From the NCBI GenBank assembly GCA_963800065.1, contig CAWCZO010000009.1:248001-312000 (forward strand): DNA of 64,000 bases, in the 5' to 3' direction. The notes under the pieces were generated by a model. The model was not told the origin of the DNA, did not search any database, and saw only the letters and a program-made list of their open reading frames with translations. The position numbers and the translations under genes were made by a program. Of this stretch, positions 16,567 to 24,807 are shown one piece after another. This DNA comes from CAWJFJ01 sp963800065. Its GTDB lineage: Bacteria > Actinomycetota > Acidimicrobiia > Acidimicrobiales > UBA8190. Position 1 is the stretch's first letter, and each line of letters begins with the position of its first letter.

Positions 16567-16947
16567 CGGCAGAATGGCGACGACCCGAGCCATATCGCGG
16601 CTGAGAGCGATAGCGGTCGGGTGCTGGCCGTCGCGGACCCGTGGGAGGGTGACGACCCGGCAGTACCGGACGGTCGGAGGTCGTCCTCCGGCGCCCCGAT
16701 AACGGGTGATATGAGCGCCGACTAAGGGTGACCGGACTCGCCGAGGGGCTCTGTCAGATCCGTCGGAGCGTCTTCTGGATCGAGCATTCGTAGTAAGGCC
16801 TTTGGACTCTGTCGAGGAGAAGGCCAGAAGGTCAAAGATGCCTCTGTAAGGGGCGAGGCATGTTGATTGGTTGCCCTGCTCGCAACGAAGGTAATGGCGA
16901 ATCCGGCGCTTCCTGCGCTGCGTTACGACGGTGGGAGATGGTCCATT
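16567..16947. other. intergenic, no gene seen
   Basis: About 380 bases between repeat C and the lipoprotein gene. An open frame from 16867 joins the lipoprotein gene but has no ribosome site. No other structure recognised. Confidence 0.4.
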
Positions 16948-17718
16948 ATGGTCAGGCTCCAGGTCACGGCTTTCAAGGTTGCGGTCACGATTGCGCTCGT
17001 GAGCGCGGTAAGCCTCACGGCATGCTCGTCAAGCAAGTCCAGCGGCACGAGTAGCAACGGTCTCTCGGGCAAGACACCGGCTCAAGTGGTAGCCATTGTG
17101 GAGGCCGCAGCGACAGCCAAGGGGTCAATGCATTGGGTCGCTAAGAACTGCGTGCTTATCGGGACATGCGTGACTGACGTCGCATCGGGGACAGGGAAGC
17201 AGACGGTCACGACCACCAGGGATGGGAATGCGATATTTGTGGTTCTTCCGAACATGGCGTACGTCCAGGCCGATGCCACGTGGCTCCATGAGGTGATGTC
17301 ATTTACGCCAAAATCGGCATCGATCTATGCCGGACAATGGATATCGGACCCCTCGACCGACGTCACCAACTACGAGAACTTGTCACAGGGGGTCACGCTT
17401 CAGTCGACACTTGACAATGTGGTACCAACCGGGACGCCAGCGACGCCTCTCGCGTTCACTAAGGCGTCCACTTTTGACGGGAAGAGCGTGGTCGGCGTGT
17501 CTGGTGCTATCCCTTCGGGCACTGGGCCCGCAGGCACAGAGGTGATGTACGTCTCGACAGCCGCACCGTATCTTCCCGTCGGTGAGGTGACACACATAAC
17601 CATTAACGCAAAGTCGGGTGAAGAAACCGTGCGATACTCCGACTGGGGTAAGCGCATCTCTGTAACTGCGCCCGCCAACGCTATCCCGTTCTCGTCCGTA
17701 AATGGGCTTCAGTCTTAG
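16948..17718 (+). CDS. lipoprotein resembling the LppX/LprG family
   Basis: 256 aa from ATG 16948 (MVRLQVTAFKV). Signal sequence with hydrophobic core and lipobox SLTAC, then a Ser/Gly linker. The mature region (ATAKGSMHWVAKN onward, VTTTRDGNAIFVVLP, AYVQADATWLHEV, then a KSGEETVRYSDWGK end) has the rhythm of LppX/LprAFG lipoproteins, which bind lipids at the actinobacterial cell surface. Family assignment is tentative. It lies directly upstream of an IS110 element. Confidence 0.7.
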   Translation: MVRLQVTAFKVAVTIALVSAVSLTACSSSKSSGTSSNGLSGKTPAQVVAIVEAAATAKGSMHWVAKNCVLIGTCVTDVASGTGKQTVTTTRDGNAIFVVLPNMAYVQADATWLHEVMSFTPKSASIYAGQWISDPSTDVTNYENLSQGVTLQSTLDNVVPTGTPATPLAFTKASTFDGKSVVGVSGAIPSGTGPAGTEVMYVSTAAPYLPVGEVTHITINAKSGEETVRYSDWGKRISVTAPANAIPFSSVNGLQS

Positions 17719-17770
17719 ATGAAGAGATCTACAGGTCGAAGGGTCCACGCATAATTGACGCTATGAGTGC

Positions 17771-17874
17771 GGGCCTCCTTCCGTGCTCACTGGAGTAAGA
17801 CTCCTTACGAGCTGGATCCTGACGGTCCGCTCAAGGTCCTCTCGAGGACCGTTACGAGCTCGGGAAGGAGGCCC
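17771..17874 (+). ncRNA. structured leader of IS110, candidate bridge RNA
   Basis: GGGCCTCCTTCC (17771-17782) pairs perfectly with GGAAGGAGGCCC (17863-17874). Inside lies the hairpin GGTCCT-CTCG-AGGACC (17835-17850), with an alternative partner ACGGTCC at 17822. TTACGAGCT is directly repeated at 17805 and 17852. The outer stem also hides the AAGGAGG ribosome site of the transposase. IS110-group elements are known to encode a bridge RNA in this end; assignment here rests on position and folding. Confidence 0.5.
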
Positions 17875-17880
17875 ATCGCC

Positions 17881-18879
17881 ATGTTCGTCGGAATGGACGT
17901 GCACCGCAACCGCACCCAGGTCTGTGTCTTGGACCGCAAGGGAAACGAAGTCCGCAACAGAAACGTCACCAACGACCGCCAGGCGCTCAGAAAGGAGTTG
18001 GCCGGGCTCCGACGGGGCACCCCGGTCGCCTTCGAGGCCGCCTACGGCACCGGATGGATCGCCGAGCTGCTGGGCGATCTCGGCTTTGAGGCTCACCTGG
18101 CCCATCCTTCGGGATGCCGGGCCATCGCCGATGCCAAGTTGAAGAACGACCGGGTGGACGCCCGCACCCTCGCCAACCTGCTGCGCACCGGCTATCTGGC
18201 CGAGGCCTGGCTCGCTCCCAAGGAGGTGCGTGAGCAGCGCCTGTTGCTGCGCGAACGGGCGAGGCTCGTGCGCATCCGCACCACGGCCAAGAACCGGATC
18301 CGGGCCCAGATCGCCGATGAGGGTGTGCCTCCTCCGAGCCACGGCCTGTGGACGAAAGAGGGCGCCACCTGGCTCGGCACCTTGGATCTCTCGCCCATGC
18401 ACCGCTGGGTGGTGACCGACTGCCAGGCCCTCCTCGACGTCCTCCACTCACGGATCTCGCTCCTCGAGGCCGAGATCCGTCGCCAGGCCAAGCCGGACAA
18501 GCGCATCGACGCTCTCACCGCCATTCCCGGCATCGGCCTTCTGAGCGCCATGACCCTCGTGTCCGAGATCGGGGACATCACCCGCTTCGCCACCGCCCGG
18601 AAGCTGTGTGCCTGGGCCGGGATCATCCCCTCCATGCGCAACTCCGACCGGACGGTGCACCACGGCCACATCACGAGAGCCGGTCCGTCCGCTGTCCGCC
18701 ACGTGCTGGCCGAAGCGGCCCAGACGGCCATCCGCAAGGAGCCCTACCACTCCGACTTCCTCGCCACCAAGCAACGTCGGGGGACGGGCATCGCCCTGGT
18801 GCGGGTGTCGCGCAAGCTCCTCACCGAGGCCTTCTACGCGTTGCAAGCCCTCGAGGACGAGCAGCGCCAATGTTCGTGA
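17881..18879 (+). CDS. IS110-family DEDD transposase
   Basis: 332 aa from ATG 17881 behind AAGGAGG. The N-terminal RuvC-like DEDD domain shows MFVGMDVHRNRTQVCVLD, FEAAYGTGW and KNDRVDARTLANLL. The C-terminal transposase_20 domain has LTAIPGIGLLSAMTLVSEIG, a CAWAGIIPSMRNSDRTVHHG segment with the catalytic serine region, and LLTEAFYALQAL. Full length, with no visible damage. Confidence 0.92.
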   Translation: MFVGMDVHRNRTQVCVLDRKGNEVRNRNVTNDRQALRKELAGLRRGTPVAFEAAYGTGWIAELLGDLGFEAHLAHPSGCRAIADAKLKNDRVDARTLANLLRTGYLAEAWLAPKEVREQRLLLRERARLVRIRTTAKNRIRAQIADEGVPPPSHGLWTKEGATWLGTLDLSPMHRWVVTDCQALLDVLHSRISLLEAEIRRQAKPDKRIDALTAIPGIGLLSAMTLVSEIGDITRFATARKLCAWAGIIPSMRNSDRTVHHGHITRAGPSAVRHVLAEAAQTAIRKEPYHSDFLATKQRRGTGIALVRVSRKLLTEAFYALQALEDEQRQCS

Positions 18880-19091
18880 GATTGGTTAGATCGGCCGGGC
18901 GAGTCCGAGGTATCCCCGTGTGCGCCTGAGGCGCCGAATATTTGAGTGAGACAGCCCGGCTTCCGCATTCGACGTCGTGCGTCCCGATCGGGACCGAATG
19001 GGTGGTTGCGAGACCAACTGAGGTGATCCCCCGATAGTGGTCCAGCCCGTGCGGGTCCGATGCTCCAAACTGGAGCGAGGAGGACCGCACA

Positions 19092-19373
19092 ATGACCAAA
19101 CGGCGGCGACACACGCCCGACCAGATCATCCGCAAGCTGGCCGAGGGCCACAAGCTCATGGCCGGCGGCTCCGACCTCGACGAGGTGTGCCGGCAGCTCG
19201 AGATCGCCGAGTCGACCTGGAACCGGTGGCTGGCCCAGTACGGGGGCATGAAGGCCAACGACGCCAAGCGCCTCAAGGAGCTGGAGATCGAGAACGCCCG
19301 GCTGAAGAAGCTCGTGGCCGAGGCCGAGCTCGACAAGGCGATGCTCAAGGAGCTGGCCGAGGGAAACTTCTAA
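19092..19373 (+). CDS. IS3 transposase OrfA (copy 1)
   Basis: 93 aa, ATG behind GAGGAGG. N-terminal HTH (HTPDQIIRKLAEGHKLMAGG, then DLDEVCRQLEIAESTWNRWL) followed by a leucine-zipper helix (RLKELEIENARLKKLVAEAE). It provides DNA binding and oligomerisation, and is the front half of the OrfAB fusion made by -1 frameshifting at 19361. Confidence 0.93.
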   Translation: MTKRRRHTPDQIIRKLAEGHKLMAGGSDLDEVCRQLEIAESTWNRWLAQYGGMKANDAKRLKELEIENARLKKLVAEAELDKAMLKELAEGNF

Positions 19374-19424
19374 CCCCGAACCGTCGCCGCTGTGCAGTGG
19401 AGACGCTGCAGACGCGGTTCGGGG
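19361..19424 (+). promoter_or_regulatory. -1 programmed ribosomal frameshift signal (copy 1)
   Basis: Slippery heptamer G-GGA-AAC (19361-19367) in the OrfA frame, a 6-nt spacer, then CCCCGAACCG (19374-19383) pairing perfectly with CGGTTCGGGG (19415-19424). The OrfA stop is inside the spacer. This joins OrfA to OrfB (…GKLLTPNRRRCAVE…). The same signal is at 31583-31646 and 60381-60444. Confidence 0.85.
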
Positions 19425-20224
19425 TCTCCGAGCGTCGAGCGTGCGCCGTCGTCGGCCAGCACCGCTCCACCCAGCGCCTGGTCGAACCGTCCCCCTCGGA
19501 CGACGAGGTGGCCCTGCGGGCGTTTCTCCGGGCCTTCTCCATCACCCGGCCCCGGTGGGGCTGGCGCCGGGCAGCCAAGCAGGCCCGCCGGGAGGGCTGG
19601 CGGGTGAACGACAAGCGCATCCAGCGTTTATGGCGCTCTGAGGGCTTGAAGGTGCCCTATCGCAAGCGCAAGAAGCCGCTGCGAGGCATCGGCACGGCCG
19701 TGGGGGCTATGAGCCCCATCGCCCCCAACGCCCTGTGGGCCCTCGACTTCCAGTTCGACGTGACCGTGGACGGTCGCACTCTCAAGATGCTTAACATCGT
19801 CGACGAGTTCACCCGGGAGTGCCCGGCCATCGTCGTCGAGCGCAACATCGATGCCGACCGGGTGGTGGCCACCCTGGAGCGCCTGGCCCTCGAACGGGGA
19901 GCACCGGCCTTCGTGAGGTTCGACAACGGACCGGAGTTCATCGCTTACGCCGTGGCCGACTGGTGCCGGTTCAACGGCGTGAACTCGATCTTCATCGACC
20001 CCGGTTCACCCTGGCAGAACGCCTGGATCGAATCGTTCAACGGCCGGCTGCGAGACGAGTTGCTCAACGGCTGGCAGTTCGACAGCCTGTTGGAAGCGAA
20101 GGTCCTCATCGAGGACTGGCGCATCGACTACAACGTCAACCGCCCCCACAGTGCCCACGGCGAGCTCACTCCGAGCGAATTCGCCCGAGCCTGGACCTAC
20201 CGACACGAACCAGTGCCCGCATAG
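19374..20224 (+). CDS. IS3 transposase OrfB (copy 1, made as OrfAB)
   Basis: rve-type DDE integrase core: ALDFQFDVTVDGR (first D), VRFDNGPEF (second D) and WIESFNGRLRDELL (E). An HTH_21-like N-terminal region (RPRWGWRRAAKQARREGWRV) precedes it. The long open frame runs back to 19037 only because GC-rich DNA lacks stops there; real translation enters by frameshifting from OrfA. Near the end it reads FARAW, where copies 2 and 3 read FAQAW. Confidence 0.93.
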
Positions 20225-20253
20225 GACCTGGACCACTTATCGGGGACCCCTCA

Positions 20254-20763
20254 CAACTCCGTCGAGACTTCGCTCCTCCAAAATGATGCGCCGGTCTTCG
20301 CCGGCGTCAAGGTCGTTCGTCCTCGCGCGCTCCGGGCGCTCCGGGCGCTCCACCGTGACCCCGTCTGCGGTCCGACGCGAGTCCTCTACCAGGAACTCCG
20401 TTCAACTGCACTCTCTCTTGACACCGGACCTTCTCATGGGCGGGGTTCCCGAGCCCATCTGCATCCGTCGGGACGGTCTCTGTGATTCAGGCCGAGAGCG
20501 CCTTCGTCCGAGGACCGCCCGTCCGGGATCGCCGTCGTGGCGCGTTTGCGAGTGGTCCGGTGGCGGCCGCCGATCCGACCCACGCCGTGTCGTCCGGCAT
20601 GTTTGGGGCGGATGAGGCCGACCGACTCCGGGTGTTCTGCGCTCCCGACGGCCCAGCAGTGATGGCGCCTTCGCCCGCCCCGTACCCGGCAGTTGCGGAT
20701 GGTCTAGAGACTGAGGGTCGCTGGTGGGACGCCGGCGTTATGCGCTCCCGCCGCCGGTATGAG
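20254..20763. other. intergenic between IS3 copy 1 and cupin gene
   Basis: About 510 bases without a credible gene. Contains a short tandem repeat of GCGCTCCGG near 20329-20352. Open frames on the plus strand are arginine/proline-rich and lack ribosome sites. Confidence 0.4.
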
Positions 20764-21162
20764 CTACATCCCTCCGCCGTACTCAGCGTCAGTGACGTGA
20801 TCGGCCCAGGTGGCAGGACCCTGGGTGATGGAGATATGTGTCATGAAGTGCTCGTGGGCAGCGCCGTGCCAGTGCTGCTGACCGTCGGGAGTGAGGTGAA
20901 TGTCTCCAGCCCGTAGCTCGACGATGACCTCACCCCGTGACTGGACCAGGCCGCGACCTTCAGTCACGTAGAGGGTCTGGCCGCCTTCATGGGAGTGCCA
21001 GGCTGTACGGGCACCGGGCGTGAAGTGCACGGACCCCACGTTGAGCGGCGAGCGGTCGTTGGGCTGGATGATGCTGTCGATCCATACATCGCCGGTGAAC
21101 CACTCAGCGGGCCCTTTGACGGTTGGTCTCCTCGGTTCGATTCCCACGTTGGCCTCCTTCAC
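20764..21162 (-). CDS. cupin-domain protein
   Basis: 132 aa, a single cupin barrel: motif 1 HFTPGARTAWHSHEGGQTLY (His-x-His with Glu/Gln ligands) and motif 2 AGDIHLTPDGQQHWHGA. Small cupins of this type accompany carboxymuconolactone-decarboxylase-like and oxidoreductase genes, and may be isomerases or binding proteins. Its ATG overlaps the end of the upstream regulator gene (ATGA at 21159-21162), so the two form an operon on the minus strand. Confidence 0.85.
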   Translation of the reverse strand: MKEANVGIEPRRPTVKGPAEWFTGDVWIDSIIQPNDRSPLNVGSVHFTPGARTAWHSHEGGQTLYVTEGRGLVQSRGEVIVELRAGDIHLTPDGQQHWHGAAHEHFMTHISITQGPATWADHVTDAEYGGGM

Positions 21163-22046
21163 GGTCGGGTCTCGTCGGCGGTCTCCTGTGCGTGCGGTGA
21201 TGCCGGCGTCATCGTCCAGCTCCCAAGGAGGTCGAGAGCCTGCTGCGAGGGGCTTCCCGGCTCGGCGCTGTAGACGAGGATGCGCTGCCCGGAGTCGCCG
21301 GGCAGTTCCAGGGCCTCGTAGGCAAGAGTCAGGTCACCGACGACGGGGTGGTGGAGCTTCTTCGTGCCTGTCCGGTGGAACTTCACGTTGTGCGCGGCCC
21401 AGCGGACTCGGAACTCTTCGCTGCGCGTGGACAGTTCGCCGATCAAGTCGGACAGCCGCTTGTCGTACGGGTCGCGTCCAGCCTCGGCTCTGAGAATGGC
21501 GACGGCGTCGCTGGCGATGCCTTCCCAGCCATCGAAGAACTCGGTGGCCTTGGGGTTCAAGAAGATGAAGCGCGCCATGTTCGGAGGGCCGGCGGTATCT
21601 GTGAACACCGGCGAGTAGAGGGCGGCCCCGAGCTGGTTGGAGGACAGGATGTCGAGACGGCCGTTGCGGACGTACGCCGGGACCCCGACCATGGCGTCAA
21701 GGATGCGCTGGATGGTCGGCCGGACTCGCTCCTGGGTGGGTCGGGGGCGGGTGGGGCGGTTTCGATTGGCGGCACGGACGAGGTCGAAGAGATGGGCCCG
21801 CTCCGCTTCGTCGAGCTGAAGGGCCCGAGAGATGCCTTCGAGGACGTCCTCGGAAACGCCGGTCGTCGTGCCACGTTCGAGGCGGGTGTAGTACTCGACG
21901 CTGATCCCCGCCAGCAAGGCGACCTCCTCACGCCGCAAGCCCTGGACACGACGGTTGGCCCCGTAGGCGGGCAAGCCGGCCCGCTCGGGGGTGATCTTGG
22001 CTCGCCGGGATACGAGGAACTCCCTGATTTCGCTGCTCCGCTCCAC
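21159..22046 (-). CDS. XRE regulator with MmyB-like ligand-binding domain
   Basis: About 295 aa from GTG 22046 (ERSSEIREFLVSRRAKI); the frame extends to 22157 but that part is low-complexity and runs into the divergent promoter region. Residues ~10-80 are a helix-turn-helix (GLRREEVALLAGISVEYYTR), and the rest matches the MmyB-type PAS-like domain (VRNGRLDILSSNQLGAALYS, RFIFLNPKATEFF, HPVVGDLTLAYEAL). Such regulators usually sit divergent from a dehydrogenase cluster they control, as here. Confidence 0.88.
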   Translation of the reverse strand: MERSSEIREFLVSRRAKITPERAGLPAYGANRRVQGLRREEVALLAGISVEYYTRLERGTTTGVSEDVLEGISRALQLDEAERAHLFDLVRAANRNRPTRPRPTQERVRPTIQRILDAMVGVPAYVRNGRLDILSSNQLGAALYSPVFTDTAGPPNMARFIFLNPKATEFFDGWEGIASDAVAILRAEAGRDPYDKRLSDLIGELSTRSEEFRVRWAAHNVKFHRTGTKKLHHPVVGDLTLAYEALELPGDSGQRILVYSAEPGSPSQQALDLLGSWTMTPASPHAQETADETRP

Positions 22047-22073
22047 CCACCCCACCCTACGATCGCCTGACAG

Positions 22074-22122
22074 CTCCAGGGAGGCCCTGGCAGTACCCCT
22101 CCCAGCGGGGTCTCCCTGGGAG
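22074..22122. promoter_or_regulatory. near-palindromic operator candidate in divergent promoter
   Basis: CTCCAGGGAG (22074-22083) and CTCCCTGGGAG (22112-22122) are near-complementary and lie between the divergent regulator and alcohol dehydrogenase genes. A plausible binding site for the MmyB-type regulator; inference from position and symmetry. Confidence 0.45.
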
Positions 22123-22184
22123 AGCCAGCTCGTGGTTTCCTGGGACGAGGAGAGCAATCCGAGGTCTCAGCGAAGGAGTGACCG

Positions 22185-23219
22185 ATGCGTGCAGCGGTGT
22201 TCAACGGGCCGGGCTCGGTCGAGGTGGCCGACCGGCCCGATCCGGTCATCCAAGAACCGACCGACGCCATTGTCCGGGTGGTGCGGGCCTGTGTGTGCGG
22301 GTCGGACCTGTGGTACTGGCGCGGTGAGTCCCCCCACGCGGTGGGCTCCATCGGCCACGAGTTCATCGGCATCGTGGAAGACGTCGGCCCCCAGGTCGAT
22401 GGCGTCGCCGTCGGCGATTTCGTCATCGCCCCGTTCATCTTCAGCGACATGTCGTGTCCGCACTGCCTGAACGGCTCCACGCTGAGCTGCGTGCGGGGTG
22501 GAAACTTCGGCAACGGTGAGATCGACGGCGGCCAAGGCGAGGCGGTGCGCGTCCCACTGGCCGGCCCCACCCTTGTGTCCGTCCCGGGCTCGGGTCATTC
22601 CGACGAGATGCTGAAGTCGCTGCTGGCGCTGTCAGATGTCATGGCCACCGGCCATCACGCGGTGGTGAGCGCCGGGGTCAAGGAGGGCGACACCGTAGCC
22701 GTCGTCGGCGACGGGGCGGTCGGCCTGTGCGCAGTCCTCGCTTCGAGGCGCCTCGGTGCCGAGCGGATCATTGCCCTCAGCCGCCACCCGGAGCGCCAGA
22801 AGCTCGCGCTGGAGTTCGGTGCCACCGACATCGTCGAAGAGCGAGGCGCCCAGGCCATCCAGGCGGTGCTGGAGTTCACCGGTGGCATCGGCGTAGACGC
22901 CGCCATGGAGTGTGTCGGCACGGCCCAGTCGATCGCCACCGCCGGCGCCATCGCCCGCCCCGGCTCCACGGTCGGGATCGTGGGCGTCCCTCACGGCGAG
23001 GTGCCCTTCATCGACACCTTCTTCCGCAACATCGGCTGGAGAGGCGGGCCCGCACCAGCCCGGATCTACATCCCTGATCTCCTCGCCGATGTGCTCTCCG
23101 GATCGATCAACCCGGGCCAGGTCTTCGACTACGAGACCGACCTCGACCACATCGCCGACGCCTACAAAGCGATGGACGAGCGACGGGCCATCAAGTCACT
23201 TATCCGGTTGGGCTCGTGA
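22185..23219 (+). CDS. zinc-dependent alcohol dehydrogenase (MDR family)
   Basis: 344 aa. Catalytic zinc site C-G-S-D in VCVCGSDLWYWRG and GHEFIG; structural-zinc region reduced to CPHCLNGSTLSC; Rossmann motif VAVVGDGAVGLCAVLASRRLG. It reads as an NAD(P)-dependent MDR oxidoreductase acting on an alcohol/aldehyde pair; the substrate cannot be told. First gene of the plus-strand cluster with DUF2255 and SDR genes. Confidence 0.9.
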   Translation: MRAAVFNGPGSVEVADRPDPVIQEPTDAIVRVVRACVCGSDLWYWRGESPHAVGSIGHEFIGIVEDVGPQVDGVAVGDFVIAPFIFSDMSCPHCLNGSTLSCVRGGNFGNGEIDGGQGEAVRVPLAGPTLVSVPGSGHSDEMLKSLLALSDVMATGHHAVVSAGVKEGDTVAVVGDGAVGLCAVLASRRLGAERIIALSRHPERQKLALEFGATDIVEERGAQAIQAVLEFTGGIGVDAAMECVGTAQSIATAGAIARPGSTVGIVGVPHGEVPFIDTFFRNIGWRGGPAPARIYIPDLLADVLSGSINPGQVFDYETDLDHIADAYKAMDERRAIKSLIRLGS

Positions 23220-23247
23220 CGGCGACGCACCTGGAAACGAGAGCCTG

Positions 23248-23643
23248 GTGACGACCTGGACCGCCGACCAGCTCGCCCGCATCGGCGACGCCGAGGAGTT
23301 GCACTTGGCCCCCCGACGCACCGATGGGACCCTGCGCTCGTTTACCACGATGTGGGTCGTCCGCGCTAACGGCGAGCTGTACGTCCGATCGGCCGGCGGA
23401 CCACAACGTCCGTGGTACCGCCACGCCCTTGCGAGCCGCAGGGGCCGTATCCGCGTTGACGGCATCGAGGCGAACGTCAGCTTCGCCGAGGCCGATCCCG
23501 ACGCGCAGGCGGCCATCGACGCCGCCTACCACGCCAAGTACGACCGCTACGGGCCAGCCATCGTGGGCCACGTCGCCGGCCCCAGTGCCCACGCCGTCAC
23601 CGTCCGGCTCCTGCCGGCCCAGGAAGAAAGGACCTCGCCGTGA
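23248..23643 (+). CDS. DUF2255 family protein
   Basis: 131 aa from GTG 23248 (TTWTADQLARIGDAEEL). Matches the DUF2255 pattern: W-T near the start, LHLAPRRTDGTLRSFTTMWV, NGELYVRSAGGPQRPWYRHA, GRIRVDG, and AYHAKYDRYG near the end. Members are small split-barrel-like proteins often beside oxidoreductases; function unknown. Its stop overlaps the next gene's start (GTGA). Confidence 0.85.
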   Translation: MTTWTADQLARIGDAEELHLAPRRTDGTLRSFTTMWVVRANGELYVRSAGGPQRPWYRHALASRRGRIRVDGIEANVSFAEADPDAQAAIDAAYHAKYDRYGPAIVGHVAGPSAHAVTVRLLPAQEERTSP

Positions 23644-24467
23644 GCCAAATCATCGTCGTCATCGGTGCCGGACAGATCGGTCAGGCCATCGCCCGGCGGG
23701 TCAGCGCCGGCAAGCGCGTCCTGCTAGCCGACCTGCGCCAGGCGAACGCTGACGCCGCGGCAGAGGTGTTCACTAACGCCGGATTCGACATCAGCACCGC
23801 GACCGTCGACGTGTCCTCCCGCGAATCGGTGCACGCGCTCGTGAAGACCGCCACCGGTTTGGGCGATGTCACGGGAGTCATCCACGCCGCCGGCGTCTCG
23901 CCCAGCCAAGCATCGATTGAGGCGATTCTCGCCGTGGATCTCTACGGAACTGCGCTGATACTCGAAGAATTCGGCGACGTCATCGCCCAGGGCGGCGCCG
24001 GGGTGGTCATCGCCTCGCAATCAGGACACCGTCTACCTGCGCTCACCGCTGAAGAAGATGCGGCCCTCGCGACCACCCCGACCGACGAACTGCTGCACCT
24101 GCTCATGCTGCAACCGGACCGAGTCACCGACACCCTCCACGCCTACCAGTTGGCCAAGCGTGGGAACTCGCTGCGGGTCATGGCCGAGGCCGTTCGGTGG
24201 GCCAAGCGCGGAGCACGGGTCAACACGATCAGCCCCGGCATCATCATCACCCCCCTCGCCAAAGACGAGCTGACCGGACCTCGTGGCGAAGGATACCGGC
24301 GCATGGTTGCCCTGTCACCGGTCGGGCGCGCCGGCACCCCGGACGAAGTCGGCACGGTCGGTGCGCTGCTCATGGGCCCTGACGGCGCGTTCATCACCGG
24401 TAGCGACTTCCTCATGGATGGCGGCGTGACGGCCTCCTACTTCTACAGCGAACTGGCCCAGGCCTGA
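23640..24467 (+). CDS. SDR-family oxidoreductase
   Basis: 275 aa. Nucleotide-binding motif VVIGAGQIGQAIA replaces the usual TGxxxGxG with GAGQIGQ. HAAGVSP corresponds to the NAG region, VVIASQSG carries the catalytic serine, YQLAKRGN is the YxxxK site, and ARVNTISPGIIITP follows. The C-terminus FITGSDFLMDGGVTA is typical. Translationally coupled to the DUF2255 gene. Likely an NAD(P)H-dependent keto/hydroxy oxidoreductase. Confidence 0.9.
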   Translation: MSQIIVVIGAGQIGQAIARRVSAGKRVLLADLRQANADAAAEVFTNAGFDISTATVDVSSRESVHALVKTATGLGDVTGVIHAAGVSPSQASIEAILAVDLYGTALILEEFGDVIAQGGAGVVIASQSGHRLPALTAEEDAALATTPTDELLHLLMLQPDRVTDTLHAYQLAKRGNSLRVMAEAVRWAKRGARVNTISPGIIITPLAKDELTGPRGEGYRRMVALSPVGRAGTPDEVGTVGALLMGPDGAFITGSDFLMDGGVTASYFYSELAQA

Positions 24468-24807
24468 CAACGAGCCACACCAAGAAGCGACGACTATCCC
24501 ATCACACGTTGAAAAGCGCACGTCTTCCGCAACTCCATCTGTGACGGTCTGGCCGCCCAATAACATCAGGTTCCGGTGGAAGTGTGTATGGGCGCCGCGA
24601 CCTGGATGTGCCGTGGGCGGGCAGGTGGCTCCGGGGCCGACCCGTCCCATATCACCGGCTGTTTGAGTGATCCCGCTCCGGTGGGCTAGGACCCGCCCTT
24701 CCAGGAGCCGCCCACTCCCGGCAGTTGCGATCGGGCAAAGGCGCTTTCACAGCTGGACAAGCACCGCTAGCAGGTGTGTTTACCGCACTCGAGCCCGTTT
24801 GAGCTGC
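24468..24807. other. convergent intergenic region
   Basis: Between the ends of the SDR gene (plus) and the flavoprotein gene (minus). No gene and no hairpin with T tract was identified. Confidence 0.4.

Larger units (their letters stand above)
17719..18950 (+). mobile_element. IS110-family insertion sequence (ends approximate)
   Basis: A DEDD transposase gene with 162 bp of structured leader upstream and about 70-130 bp of noncoding sequence downstream before the IS3 copy. IS110 elements lack clear terminal inverted repeats, so the ends are not determined; 17719 and 18950 are working limits. Confidence 0.7.
19019..20253 (+). mobile_element. IS3-family element, copy 1 (1235 bp)
   Basis: Ends TGAGGTGATCCCCCGATAGT... 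and ...ACTTATCGGGGACCCCTCA form imperfect inverted repeats (right end read in reverse: TGAGGGGTCCCCGATAAGTG). CAAC flanks both sides (19015-19018 and 20254-20257) as a 4-bp target duplication. Nearly identical copies lie at 30754-31988 and 59553-60786. Confidence 0.95.

Noticed and set aside
19037..19360. OrfB-frame extension upstream of the frameshift site in the IS3 copies
   Set aside because: This part overlaps OrfA in another frame and is a chance open frame; OrfB is reached by -1 frameshifting.
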